Assembly (NCBI GenBank): GCA_025359125.1
Contig: JANYHI010000083.1
Span: forward strand, 40,100-104,099
From: Cytophagales bacterium
GTDB taxonomy: Bacteria > Bacteroidota > Bacteroidia > Cytophagales > Cyclobacteriaceae
DNA length: 64,000 nucleotides
Direction of reading: 5' to 3'
This document shows, piece after piece, positions 49,878 to 59,217 of this stretch. Numbering within the stretch: position 1 is the stretch's first letter; each line of letters opens with the position of its first letter. Both the position numbers and the translations under genes were made by a program. The notes below the pieces were generated by a model, which saw only the letters and a program-made list of their open reading frames with translations, was not told where the DNA came from and made no database searches.

Positions 49878-51164
49878 TTATCTTTTTTCGATTGGAATAT
49901 AAGGCCTTAAATTTTGGCCTGTATAAATCTGGCGCGGGCGACCAATTGGTTCTTTGTTTTCGCGCAACTCTTTCCATTGAGCAATCCATCCCGGCAAACG
50001 GCCCATGGCAAACATTACCGTGAACATATCTACCGGAATGCCTAATGCACGGTAAATAATTCCCGAATAGAAATCAACGTTAGGATACAACTTGCGTTCG
50101 ATGAAGTACGGATCGCGCAACGCCACTTCTTCTAGTTTCAATGCGATTTCAAGAACCGGATCATTCACCCCAAGTTTATTCAATACATCATCTGCAGTTT
50201 TCTTGATGATTTTTGCACGAGGGTCAAAGTTTTTGTACACACGGTGGCCAAAGCCCATCAGGCGGAAGCCGCTGTTTTTATCTTTTGCCTTGTTGATCCA
50301 TTTCTCAGTATCGCCACCATCTTTTCTAATCGCCTCCAACATTAAAATTACTTCTTGATTGGCACCACCGTGAAGCGGTCCCCAGAGTGCATTAATGCCT
50401 GCTGAAATGGAGGAGTAAATACTAGCCTTTGAAGAACCAACAATACGCACCGTAGAGGTAGAACAGTTTTGTTCGTGATCTGCATGAAGTATCAATAATT
50501 TATCTAGCGCATCAGCCACTATGGGGTCAACTTCATATTGTTCTGCTGGTAATGCATAGAGCATCTTTAAAAAACGTGAAGTATAGTTGAGTGAATTGTC
50601 AGGGTAATTTACCGGATGCCCCATTGCATTTTTGTAAGCCCATGCTGCAAAGGTTGGCATTTTAGCTAGTGAGCGAACGATGCTTAAATAAACGCCTTCG
50701 GCAGATCGGTTAGGATCTAGTGATTCAGGATAAAAAGCAGTTTGCGCGCAGAACATCGAAGCCAACACCCCCATCGGATGTGAAGACGAAGGAAATCCAT
50801 CCAAAATTTTCTTGATGTCCTCATGCACCATGGTGTGGAGCTTAATATCATTAGAAAATTTATCGAGCTGATCTTTCATGGGCAACTCGCCAAAAATCAA
50901 TAGATACGCAACTTCTAAGAAACTTGATTTAGCGGCCAGGTCTTCAATGGAGTAACCTCTGTGACGTAAGATTCCTTTATCACCATCTAAAAAAGTGATG
51001 GCGCTTTTAGTGGCTCCTGTATTTTTATAACCTAGATCCAGCGTAATGGTGCCAGTCTCTTCGAGCAGATTACTTATGTCTAATGCTACTTCATTTTCAG
51101 TACCCTCAACAATGGGCAACTTGTACGATTTTCCGTCTATAATTAGTTCTGCTGTTTTGGCCAT
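49878..51164 (-). CDS. gltA: citrate synthase
   Basis: 428 aa, the bacterial type II length. Active-site His in LHADHEQNCSTS and GPLHGGANQE, with GFGHRVYKNFDPRA containing the third His and the catalytic Asp nearby. It makes citrate from oxaloacetate and acetyl-CoA. A good promoter match is at 51187. Confidence 0.96.
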   Translation of the reverse strand: MAKTAELIIDGKSYKLPIVEGTENEVALDISNLLEETGTITLDLGYKNTGATKSAITFLDGDKGILRHRGYSIEDLAAKSSFLEVAYLLIFGELPMKDQLDKFSNDIKLHTMVHEDIKKILDGFPSSSHPMGVLASMFCAQTAFYPESLDPNRSAEGVYLSIVRSLAKMPTFAAWAYKNAMGHPVNYPDNSLNYTSRFLKMLYALPAEQYEVDPIVADALDKLLILHADHEQNCSTSTVRIVGSSKASIYSSISAGINALWGPLHGGANQEVILMLEAIRKDGGDTEKWINKAKDKNSGFRLMGFGHRVYKNFDPRAKIIKKTADDVLNKLGVNDPVLEIALKLEEVALRDPYFIERKLYPNVDFYSGIIYRALGIPVDMFTVMFAMGRLPGWIAQWKELRENKEPIGRPRQIYTGQNLRPYIPIEKR

Positions 51165-51186
51165 AAATTCGGAATTTACTTTTTGT

Positions 51187-51217
51187 TAAATATATGAGAC
51201 GGCTAAGTTGGATGCAA
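51187..51217 (-). promoter_or_regulatory. candidate gltA promoter (TTG-N20-TATATTTA)
   Basis: On the minus strand TTG, 20 bases, then TATATTTA, one base off TAnnTTTG. Start of gltA is ~22 bases downstream. Confidence 0.45.
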
Positions 51218-51226
51218 CTGATTTTA

Positions 51227-51517
51227 TTATTTTGATTCTATTTTTTGGATTCGCTGTTCATGGTTGTCAAGTTTTTGAATGAGTGTTTCTATATTCTCTG
51301 AGTGCTTTATTAACACTTGCAGCATCGTATCCATTCGCTGTGATTGGCTCATTAAAAATTCCTGTTGTTTATCAAATTTCTCTTCCATTTTTACAAATTT
51401 CTCTTCCATTTTTACGAACTTCTCATCCATTTTTCCCATCCGCTCAAAGGATTGATCTGCCCTGATGATGTATTCAGACAAGAGTTCGATAAGCCGCTGT
51501 TCGTTTGGTATTGCCAT
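51227..51517 (-). CDS. small coiled-coil protein with a tandem repeat
   Basis: 96 aa, no signal peptide. The middle is built of seven-residue units (KMDEKF, VKMEEKF, VKMEEKF) and the rest is heptad-like, so it forms a long coiled coil. At the DNA level there are two identical 21-base units and a third diverged one (51374-51436). It follows the SPFH gene by 45 bases on the same strand. Function unknown. Confidence 0.7.
   Translation of the reverse strand: MAIPNEQRLIELLSEYIIRADQSFERMGKMDEKFVKMEEKFVKMEEKFDKQQEFLMSQSQRMDTMLQVLIKHSENIETLIQKLDNHEQRIQKIESK
51374..51436. repeat. three 21-base tandem repeats inside the coiled-coil gene
   Basis: AAATTTCTCTTCCATTTTTAC occurs twice in a row, followed by a variant GAACTTCTCATCCATTTTTCC. 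Each unit codes for one heptad. Confidence 0.85.
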
Positions 51518-51562
51518 AAAATTGCTTCTAACAAAACTATCTAAAAACTTTCAACTATTAAA

Positions 51563-52378
51563 TTAGTTATTACCTAAGATCAACGGCATGCCATCTTTGC
51601 CAGAACCGATTACTATTACTTTGGTATTTGGAGATTTGGAGAGTTCTAAAGTTGCTTCTATTCCCCTCATTTTTAATAGTTTATCGGAAAGGCTATTATT
51701 TATAATATTATTTGCGCGCGATTCTCCTTCTGCGGCAATTCTTTTTCTTTCAGCTTCACTTTTTTCTTTATCCAAGCGGTATTGGTACGCTAAAGATTCT
51801 TGCTGCTGCTGGAGTTTATTTTCAATGGCTGCCTTAATTTGCTCTGGCAAAACAATAGAACGGATAAGTACAGCCGTTGCTTTAACATTATTGGTATGTA
51901 GAATAGTTTCGGTTTCAGTAGTAATAGCGGTTTCAACTTCAGCACGTTTAGTTGAGTATATTTCTTCTGCTGTGTATCTACCCATTACTTGCCTTACGGT
52001 TGATCTTACTTCCGGAATTACCAGCACATTAACATAGTCTTTCGTGAACTGTTCGTGGATGAATCCGATTTTATTTGGAACAGGATAGTAACGAACGGTT
52101 ACATCTACATGGATCGATAAACCATTTTTATCTAGTACATCCATGTTTTCATCAGAAGAAGTCTCGTTGACTTTATAAGTATAAACATCATTCCAGGGTG
52201 CTTTCATGTGTGTGCCTGGGCCAATCACATCATTCTTGTCTAGGCCATTGCCAAATGGGTAGAAGATGATTGCCCGCTCCGTTGCTTCAATGGTAAAAAA
52301 TAAGCTGGATGATAAAGCTAGTAAGACGAAAAAGGCAATAATGCCTAAAATGATGAAGGGTAGTTTACTGTTATTCAT
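51563..52378 (-). CDS. SPFH/prohibitin-family membrane protein
   Basis: 271 aa. An N-terminal membrane helix (~9-28) is followed by the SPFH domain (RAIIFYPFGNG ... VDVTVRYYPVP) and a coiled-coil C-terminal part (EKSEAERKRIAAEGESRANNI). Such proteins form ring-like scaffolds in the membrane and protect or organise other membrane proteins. It lies 18 bases after the channel-like gene and before the coiled-coil gene; the three may form one complex. Confidence 0.88.
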   Translation of the reverse strand: MNNSKLPFIILGIIAFFVLLALSSSLFFTIEATERAIIFYPFGNGLDKNDVIGPGTHMKAPWNDVYTYKVNETSSDENMDVLDKNGLSIHVDVTVRYYPVPNKIGFIHEQFTKDYVNVLVIPEVRSTVRQVMGRYTAEEIYSTKRAEVETAITTETETILHTNNVKATAVLIRSIVLPEQIKAAIENKLQQQQESLAYQYRLDKEKSEAERKRIAAEGESRANNIINNSLSDKLLKMRGIEATLELSKSPNTKVIVIGSGKDGMPLILGNN

Positions 52379-52396
52379 ATTGGTCGGTTAGAGTGT

Positions 52397-53143
52397 TTAA
52401 GATTTAATTTCTTCTCTGGGTAAGCCTAGCAGTTTGCCAATTATCAACATTCCGTAAAGTCCGCCCCAAACTGCTTCAATTATACTAATGTTTCTAATGA
52501 GTCTACTTGGTTGCAAGCCCGAATCGACACCGCCAAGTATACTAAAACTGTAAGTTACACATTCTGCATAATTGGGAAAGCCCAATTCAAAATCTCCTCC
52601 CAAGCTACCGGGTCGCGCGATAGAGATTAAATCGTAAAGACTGCCGAATGAGATGCCGATCATTAAAAAGATGCAGGCAGCACCCCATAGTTTGTCGGGT
52701 GTCATAAAGTTTCCTGAAAACAGATCACTAATGGCAAAGCAGATGACAATTACTTCAATCGGAAAAAGAACGCTATGCAAAGTTAATAAATAGGTTTGGC
52801 GATCAGGTATTTCGATGAATTGATAATAGGGAAACTCGCCCAATATTCCAACCACTATAGTCAGTGAAAGGGCAATTAAGATTCCAATGATGAGGGGTCT
52901 GCTATTGGTAAAATTTCTGAGCAGATCCCATTGCAGAAAAGCATAAGTAGCCGCAAAAAAAGAGAAAATCGAGATTATGAGTTTTGATTGCTCGCTTTTG
53001 GAGTTTGCTAATACAGGTTCGGAAAGTACAAGCCCCGCTGAAACAATAATTACCTGAATGATTACAATATTGCGATAGTCTTTTGCTTTTTCTCGTTGCA
53101 AATCGGCACGCGAAAGCAGACTTTTAAGGCTAAAATTACTCAT
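52397..53143 (-). CDS. ion-channel-like membrane protein with an unusual pore
   Basis: 248 aa with about six membrane helices. The end has the layout of the two-helix potassium channel pore: YSFSILGGVDSGLQPSR, then IIEAVWGGLYGMLIIGKLL. In potassium channels the filter is TVGYGD; here the same place reads LGGVDSG. So ion selectivity is likely changed or lost. First gene of the channel-SPFH-coiled coil run. Family assignment is moderate. Confidence 0.65.
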   Translation of the reverse strand: MSNFSLKSLLSRADLQREKAKDYRNIVIIQVIIVSAGLVLSEPVLANSKSEQSKLIISIFSFFAATYAFLQWDLLRNFTNSRPLIIGILIALSLTIVVGILGEFPYYQFIEIPDRQTYLLTLHSVLFPIEVIVICFAISDLFSGNFMTPDKLWGAACIFLMIGISFGSLYDLISIARPGSLGGDFELGFPNYAECVTYSFSILGGVDSGLQPSRLIRNISIIEAVWGGLYGMLIIGKLLGLPREEIKS

Positions 53144-53261
53144 GGTTCAGATCAACGAAAGTTAATGCTTTTGTTTGCAACATCATAAGCAACTATAAAA
53201 CAGATTTATACATTGAAAAAATATGAATCCTTCTATTTCTCATTTCTTTGCTTAATTTAAG

Positions 53262-55877
53262 GTGGTGAAAAGTTGGCTAAGTTATCATTGGGTTGTTCTG
53301 GTCTTTCTTGGTATGGCAAGATCGCTGTACGGGCAAGTAGACAGAATAGATAGTTTAAAAACTTTATTAATTACTGCCAGAGATTCTCAACAACGATTTG
53401 ATACTTACTGTAATCTGGCTTATGAATTGTTCGACTCTGACGATAGTCTGGCACTTCACTACGCTACCGCTGCAAAGGCCGAAGCCGAAAGGGCAAATAA
53501 TTTAGCGGGCATTAGATACGCCAATACTTTAATAGGAATAGGGCTTTCAGGCATGGGTGACTATCTGTTGTCGCTTGAAAGCTTTAAGAGTTCTAAGAAC
53601 GGAAAAGGACCTGTAGATCCTGTAAAGGATTCTTATAATTTGATGTTGATGGGAAATTCCTTTCGTGACTTAGCCTTCTATGACTCGGCCACTTATTATT
53701 ACAAGGAGGCCATTCGTGTTATTGGTAAAAATGAAAATACTGCACACCTCGGTTCTTATTTAAGATGTTTAGCAACCATAGATATGTTGTTATGGAGAAC
53801 TAATCAAGCCTTCGCAAATCTTAAGCGAGCGGAAGAGCTGACCCCAAATACTTTGCGGAATTCTGGCCGATTGAAAGAGTTGTGGTTTATTTATAGCATA
53901 CTCAATAAAAAAATTGGCCGGTATGATGAGGCTAAGAAATATTCAGATCGAATATGCTCTTCTGCAAAGAACGCTGATTATTTCTATCAGATAAGATGTC
54001 ATTTAACGCAGGCAGAAGTCTCACTTCGTCAGGGTGAATTGAAGGACGCGCTAGGCCAAGCCTTTGAGGCACTCAAAATTTCAAGGATTTATAAATTTCC
54101 ACAAGAACGAGTTTGGATTTACGGAATGATTGCTGAAATCTATTCTGAATTATCTCAATTCTCGTTGGCTTCGCAATATTATTTCCAATCGCTCAAAATA
54201 AGTGAAGAACATAGTTTAAGGTATGAAACGGCTAATAATTTAACGGAGATTGCTTGGGTGTACAAACAGTTGAATAATTTTCCGCTTGCAATAGAATATT
54301 TAGATAAATCAAACCGGATCAATGAAAGAATTGGAAATAAGGATGGATTAGCCAAAAATAAAAACATACGAGGTCTTATTTTCTTGCTTCAAAAAAAATA
54401 TAGTCAAGCACTCGATGAATTTGATAAGGCTCTTGAATTGAGAACAATTATCGACAATCAAATAGGCATTTCTGCAGTTCTTTATAACAAGTCTCTTGTT
54501 TATGAATCGTTGGGTGATTTTGAAAATGCGCTAAGAATGCAAAAGCAAGCTTTGCTAATGGAAGAAAAGACTGATAGCAAAATAGATCTAGGAATTTCTT
54601 GTAGCAGCATTGCTTCTTTGTTGATCCGATCGAAAAATCTTTCTGAGGCACAAGTGTATTTAAAAAAAGCGCTTGATCTGGCCACGCACACAGATTCTAA
54701 AATACTGAAGAGAAATACATTATTACACTATGGCCAGTATTATGAATTGAAGGGTGACTTACAGAGCGCATTGAGAGTTAATAAAGAAGTAATGCAATTA
54801 AATGATAGTATCTATTCGGTAAATAGCAGTGTAAAACTTGCAGAAATGCAGGCGCTTTATCAAGTCGAAACGAAAGAGCAGCAGATTCAATCTCTAGCTG
54901 AGCAAAGAAAAATTCAGGAAGCTGAATTAGCTTCAGAGAGATTAAGAACCAAGCAGCAAAATACAGTTATTGTTATTTCGCTAGTCGCCATTGTGTTATT
55001 ATTTATCGCGGGAATTATTTCGGTGAGATACGCCCGCCAAAAAAACTTAGCGAACGAGCAACTAAAAAAGTTAAACAGAGCAATTCTCGAACAGAAAGAA
55101 GAAATTCAAGCGCAATCGGAAGAACTTATCGAAGCATCTGAAACAATAAGAAGTATAAATAAAGACTTGGAATTGCGTATTGAAGAAAGCACCTCTGAGC
55201 TGAAGCAAGCCTATAAAGAGCTAGATACTTTTTTCTATCGATCATCACATGATTTCAGAAGACCCATCACAACATTTTTAGGTTTGGCCGGTGTGGCAAA
55301 AATTACTGTTAAGGATCCAGCGTCATTAGAACTTTTTGAGAAGGTGAGCGAGACGGCCACCAGCCTTGATAAGATGTTGCAAAAACTTCAATCGATAAGC
55401 GACTTGGGGTCTCAACAGATGATTTATAAGGAAGTACTATTGAAAGAATTGGTGCGCGAAATTGTGGATAGTTATTCTCTTCAAATATCCAAAGCAGGTA
55501 TTTCTATACAATTGGATATCGATGATCAAATTCCCTTGATCTCTTATCCAGCCATGCTTAAGATAGTGCTCGAAAATCTGATTGAGAATTCTATTCACTT
55601 TTCAGTTGGGGAGAGCCCTCGAATTAAAATAAAAATTAAAGTAGAGCCGGAGTTAGCTAAAATAGAGGTGAGTGATAACGGACAAGGTATTTTAGACGAA
55701 TATAAATCTCGCGTGTTTGAAATGTATTATCGAGCTAATGAAAAGTCAAAAGGAAATGGACTAGGCTTGTATATTACTAAGAAGGCTGTTGAAAAACTAA
55801 ACGGTAAAATTTCGTTTGAAAGTAAGCATGGAGCGGGCTCTACTTTTAGTGTAAACTTGCCGAATACAAGGGCATAA
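53262..55877 (+). CDS. TPR-containing sensor histidine kinase
   Basis: 871 aa, GTG start. Signal peptide (~1-25), then about ten TPR motifs (~30-480) outside the membrane, a coiled coil, one membrane helix (~565-585), HisKA with YRSSHDFRRP (His near 655) and HATPase_c with ENLIENSIHFS, DNGQGI and GNGLGLYI. This layout is common in Cytophagales. There is no receiver domain and no response regulator adjacent. The signal is unknown. Confidence 0.9.
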   Translation: MVKSWLSYHWVVLVFLGMARSLYGQVDRIDSLKTLLITARDSQQRFDTYCNLAYELFDSDDSLALHYATAAKAEAERANNLAGIRYANTLIGIGLSGMGDYLLSLESFKSSKNGKGPVDPVKDSYNLMLMGNSFRDLAFYDSATYYYKEAIRVIGKNENTAHLGSYLRCLATIDMLLWRTNQAFANLKRAEELTPNTLRNSGRLKELWFIYSILNKKIGRYDEAKKYSDRICSSAKNADYFYQIRCHLTQAEVSLRQGELKDALGQAFEALKISRIYKFPQERVWIYGMIAEIYSELSQFSLASQYYFQSLKISEEHSLRYETANNLTEIAWVYKQLNNFPLAIEYLDKSNRINERIGNKDGLAKNKNIRGLIFLLQKKYSQALDEFDKALELRTIIDNQIGISAVLYNKSLVYESLGDFENALRMQKQALLMEEKTDSKIDLGISCSSIASLLIRSKNLSEAQVYLKKALDLATHTDSKILKRNTLLHYGQYYELKGDLQSALRVNKEVMQLNDSIYSVNSSVKLAEMQALYQVETKEQQIQSLAEQRKIQEAELASERLRTKQQNTVIVISLVAIVLLFIAGIISVRYARQKNLANEQLKKLNRAILEQKEEIQAQSEELIEASETIRSINKDLELRIEESTSELKQAYKELDTFFYRSSHDFRRPITTFLGLAGVAKITVKDPASLELFEKVSETATSLDKMLQKLQSISDLGSQQMIYKEVLLKELVREIVDSYSLQISKAGISIQLDIDDQIPLISYPAMLKIVLENLIENSIHFSVGESPRIKIKIKVEPELAKIEVSDNGQGILDEYKSRVFEMYYRANEKSKGNGLGLYITKKAVEKLNGKISFESKHGAGSTFSVNLPNTRA

Positions 55878-55910
55878 AAAAAGCGATGCTTTCCGCATCG
55901 CTTTCAAAAA
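55875..55910 (-). terminator. terminator of the histone H1-like gene
   Basis: AAAGCGATGC / GCATCGCTTT stem followed on the minus strand by a T-run of seven. The kinase gene on the plus strand ends inside it and may share it. Confidence 0.8.
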
Positions 55911-55927
55911 ACTTATTTCGTTCGCTG

Positions 55928-56260
55928 TTATATAGAAAAACCAGATCCTCCTTCTGAACCAGAGGTGGAGTTGTCTGTCATGGGGGGAGTTGGAGGTGTT
56001 GGTGCTGGAGGAGGAGGCATCATGGGTGCAGGTGCAGCCGGAGCAGCCACTACTTTTTTTGGAGCTACCTTCTTTTTCGGAGCTTCTTTTGTAGAAACTT
56101 TTTTCTTAGGAGCTGCTTTCTTTGCAACCTTCTTTTTCGAAGCCGCTTTTTTCACGGCCTTTTTAGCTGTTTTTTTTGTCACTTTTTTAGCTGACTTTTT
56201 TGCTGCTTTCTTGGCAGGTTTTGATTTCTTTTTGGTCGCCTTCTTTGCTTTTTTTGCCAT
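55928..56260 (-). CDS. histone H1-like lysine-rich protein
   Basis: 110 aa. The first ~70 residues are repeats of KKAxKK type (KKATKKKSKPAKKAAKK) with almost no other residues. The rest is Pro/Ala-rich (MMPPPPAPTPPTPP) with a Ser/Gly end. It resembles the bacterial histone H1 (Hc1)-like DNA-binding proteins found in Bacteroidota and chlamydiae. A nucleoid role is likely. A second such gene begins at 63919. Confidence 0.8.
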   Translation of the reverse strand: MAKKAKKATKKKSKPAKKAAKKSAKKVTKKTAKKAVKKAASKKKVAKKAAPKKKVSTKEAPKKKVAPKKVVAAPAAPAPMMPPPPAPTPPTPPMTDNSTSGSEGGSGFSI

Positions 56261-56501
56261 AGCACAGTTTAGTTTAAAGTGGGTTGTTTCGTTTTGGTTA
56301 AAGGATGCTATCGGAATAGCATTTAAATTTAAAGAAAGTTTATCGCTATTAACAAATAGTTTGAAATAAATTATGCTTTAATAATTCGCCTATCCTAAAT
56401 TTTTGTAATTATAAATTCAGGCTATTCGGTTAAAAGCGGTGCTTAGTGGTTATGTCTGGCGTGCCCTGTTTGCCTATCTTGCACTTACCTAACCACGTTC
56501 T

Positions 56502-59030
56502 ATGAAACGACTACTAGCTCTTCTTTTTTTTCTGCCGCTCTTAACTTTTGGCCAACCCGATTACTTTTATCCATCCGCGAAAGCGTTGAATAAAAGCATC
56601 CCCTCTCCACAAGATTTTTTGGGTTACCCGGTGGGCTCACATCATACCCGCCACGATAAGATTGTTGAATACTTTAAGCTATTAGATCAGTTATCGGATC
56701 GGGTAGTGGTAGACGAAATTGGGGAAACCATCGGCCACAGGATTCAAGTGGTAGCAAAGATTACCTCGGCTTCAAACCATAAAAGACTAGAGGAAATAAG
56801 GAAGAAAAATTTAGAAGGCAGCACTGACATTCCTTTAGTTATTCAACTAGGTTATAATGTGCACGGCAATGAGCCAAGTAGTTCGGAAGCGGCTATGTTA
56901 ACAGCTTATTATTTAACCGCCAGCGAGGATGAGGAGACCCTCCGTTGGTTAAACGAAATGGTTATTTTGGTTGATCCCGTTTACAATCCCGATGGCCGCG
57001 ATCGGCACTCTCATTGGGCAAACATGCACAAAGGGTCGCCTTTGGTTGCCGATCCGCAAGATCGTGAGCACAATGAGGCTTGGCCTGGTGGCAGAACAAA
57101 CCATTATTGGTTCGATTTAAACCGCGATTGGTTTTTGGGGGTACATCCTGAGAGCAGGAATAGAATTAAATTCTTCCATCAATGGAGGCCTTATGTAATG
57201 ACGGATCATCATGAGATGGGCACCAATTCTTCTTTTTATTTTGACCCAGGAAAATACGCGAGTAACAACCCAGTTGTGCCTGCTTATTTGTATGATGTAG
57301 TACATCCCAAGTTTGCTGAATATTTTTCTAAAGGAATGAACTCGATAGGCTCTCTGTATTTTACAGAAGAGGCATTTGATAAATTGTATCCGGGCTATGG
57401 GTCCAGCTATGTAAACTTCTATGGAGGTATTGGATTTTTATTTGAACAGGCAAGCTCACGTGGACATTTGCAAGAGACAACAACTATCCCAATCAGTTTT
57501 AGGTTTACTATTCGTAACCAGTTTACTGCTTCCTTAGCAACTATTCGCGGGTCAATAGGAGAGAAGGATTTATTGAGAAAACTACGCCAGAACTTTTACT
57601 CGTCTGCCATGGCACAAGCAAAGGCCAGCACCATTAAAGGATATGTTTTCGGAGATCCGAAAGATGTAACGCGCACCAATGCGTTTATCAACCTGTTACT
57701 CATGCATCAAATAGAAGTATATGAGTTAGGGCAGGTGATAACAGCCAACGGAAAGACATTTGAAAAAGGTAAGTCATACATCGTCCCCACTGAGCAAACC
57801 AATTACATAATGGTGCGTTCGGCTTTTGAAAAAGATATTACCTATCGCGATAGTACTTTTTATGATGCTTCAACTTGGTCGCTAATACATGCTTTTAATA
57901 TGCCTTTTGCGGAAGTAAAAGCAGGTTTTACAAAAGGAAATTTGATAAAAGAAGTTACGGCAAAATCGCTTAGTGCAACGGTTAAAAGTAACTATGCCTA
58001 CCTCGTAGATATTTCAGATTACAATGCACATAAAGCGATTCAGCAGTTGCAATTAAATGATGTAATTGTTCGCACAAGCTTCCGATCTTACGCAATGAAT
58101 GTAAATGGAGAAGAGAAAATTTTCCCTCATGGTTCATTGGTTATTTCTGTTCAACAACAAAAAATAGATGGAGACAAACTTTTCGAGGTCATTAAAAAGG
58201 TAAGTCAATCTACATCCATTGAATTTTTACCGGTTGAAACAGGCTTAACATCTAAGGGTATTGATTTAGGTTCGGGTTCTATACGCACGGTGTCTATTCC
58301 GAAGATTTTAATGCCAATAGGAGCAGGGGTGGCCGCTTCGGAAGCTGGAGAGGTTTGGCACTTGCTAGACCAGCGTATTGGGTTGCCTATAGCAAAAGTT
58401 GATCTTCAAAATTTTGGTCGTGTTAATTTGAGTAATTACAATGTGATGGTGATGGTGAGTGGAACCTACCCTACAGATAAACCAACGATCGATAAGGTAA
58501 AAGCGTGGGTGCAAGCAGGGGGAACGTTAATCACTTTTAAAACAGCATCAGAATGGGCGATTAAACAAGGATTGGCAAAAGAAAAATTGGTGACTATTGA
58601 TACTGTTAAAAATCAAAAACGAATTGATTATGAAAATGCTGCCGATACAGAAGGTGCGAAACAGATTGGTGGGTCAATTTTTCAGGTCGACTTAGATATT
58701 ACCAACCCAATAGGATTTGGATTTTCGGATCGGAAAGTTTCGATTTACCGAAACGGGCGTACGTTTTTAAAACCTAGTAAAGTGCCTTATAATACAGTTG
58801 CACAATACACTGCTAGCCCGCTGATTGGAGGTTACATTCACAAAACAGATAGTAAAAATGTCGCTAATTCGGCTGCCATCATTTTTAATGCAGATGGTGC
58901 TGGTAGAACTATTTTATTCTCAGACAACCCCAACTTTAGAGGCACTTGGTATGGCACAAATAAATTATTTTTGAATGCGTTGTTCTTTGGGCCGCTGATT
59001 TCTTCTCCCTCTAATTTTGGTGAAGAGTAA
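56502..59030 (+). CDS. secreted M14-family zinc carboxypeptidase
   Basis: 842 aa. Signal peptide ending near LTFGQ. Zinc ligands in VHGNEPSSSEAA (HxxE) and DHHEMG, substrate Arg in NPDGRD, and catalytic Glu in LFEQASSRG. The C-terminal half (~400-840) adds a domain with a glutamine-amidotransferase-like end (MVSGTYPTDKPTIDKVKAWVQAGGTLI). It degrades peptides outside the cell or in the periplasm. Next to a secreted M20 peptidase in the same direction. Confidence 0.9.
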   Translation: MKRLLALLFFLPLLTFGQPDYFYPSAKALNKSIPSPQDFLGYPVGSHHTRHDKIVEYFKLLDQLSDRVVVDEIGETIGHRIQVVAKITSASNHKRLEEIRKKNLEGSTDIPLVIQLGYNVHGNEPSSSEAAMLTAYYLTASEDEETLRWLNEMVILVDPVYNPDGRDRHSHWANMHKGSPLVADPQDREHNEAWPGGRTNHYWFDLNRDWFLGVHPESRNRIKFFHQWRPYVMTDHHEMGTNSSFYFDPGKYASNNPVVPAYLYDVVHPKFAEYFSKGMNSIGSLYFTEEAFDKLYPGYGSSYVNFYGGIGFLFEQASSRGHLQETTTIPISFRFTIRNQFTASLATIRGSIGEKDLLRKLRQNFYSSAMAQAKASTIKGYVFGDPKDVTRTNAFINLLLMHQIEVYELGQVITANGKTFEKGKSYIVPTEQTNYIMVRSAFEKDITYRDSTFYDASTWSLIHAFNMPFAEVKAGFTKGNLIKEVTAKSLSATVKSNYAYLVDISDYNAHKAIQQLQLNDVIVRTSFRSYAMNVNGEEKIFPHGSLVISVQQQKIDGDKLFEVIKKVSQSTSIEFLPVETGLTSKGIDLGSGSIRTVSIPKILMPIGAGVAASEAGEVWHLLDQRIGLPIAKVDLQNFGRVNLSNYNVMVMVSGTYPTDKPTIDKVKAWVQAGGTLITFKTASEWAIKQGLAKEKLVTIDTVKNQKRIDYENAADTEGAKQIGGSIFQVDLDITNPIGFGFSDRKVSIYRNGRTFLKPSKVPYNTVAQYTASPLIGGYIHKTDSKNVANSAAIIFNADGAGRTILFSDNPNFRGTWYGTNKLFLNALFFGPLISSPSNFGEE

Positions 59031-59217
59031 CTTACATTTCTGGCATCTCGCCCTTTTCTTTTGTAGGAGCCTATAAACGAGTTTAAAAAAAGCGAAATGA
59101 ACTTTATTAGGGGTGGGGTGAGGTTTGAAGGAACAGTTCATTAGAGAAGGGAAAGCGTTGAGGTAGAAGGATAAGGTTTTTAGAGAGCTTATTTATATAA
59201 AAGTTAAAAAGTTAAAA

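Noticed and set aside
55965-56369. 134-aa plus-strand ORF
   Set aside because: Antisense of a Lys-repeat gene; its Gly/Phe-rich sequence is an artefact of the repeat.
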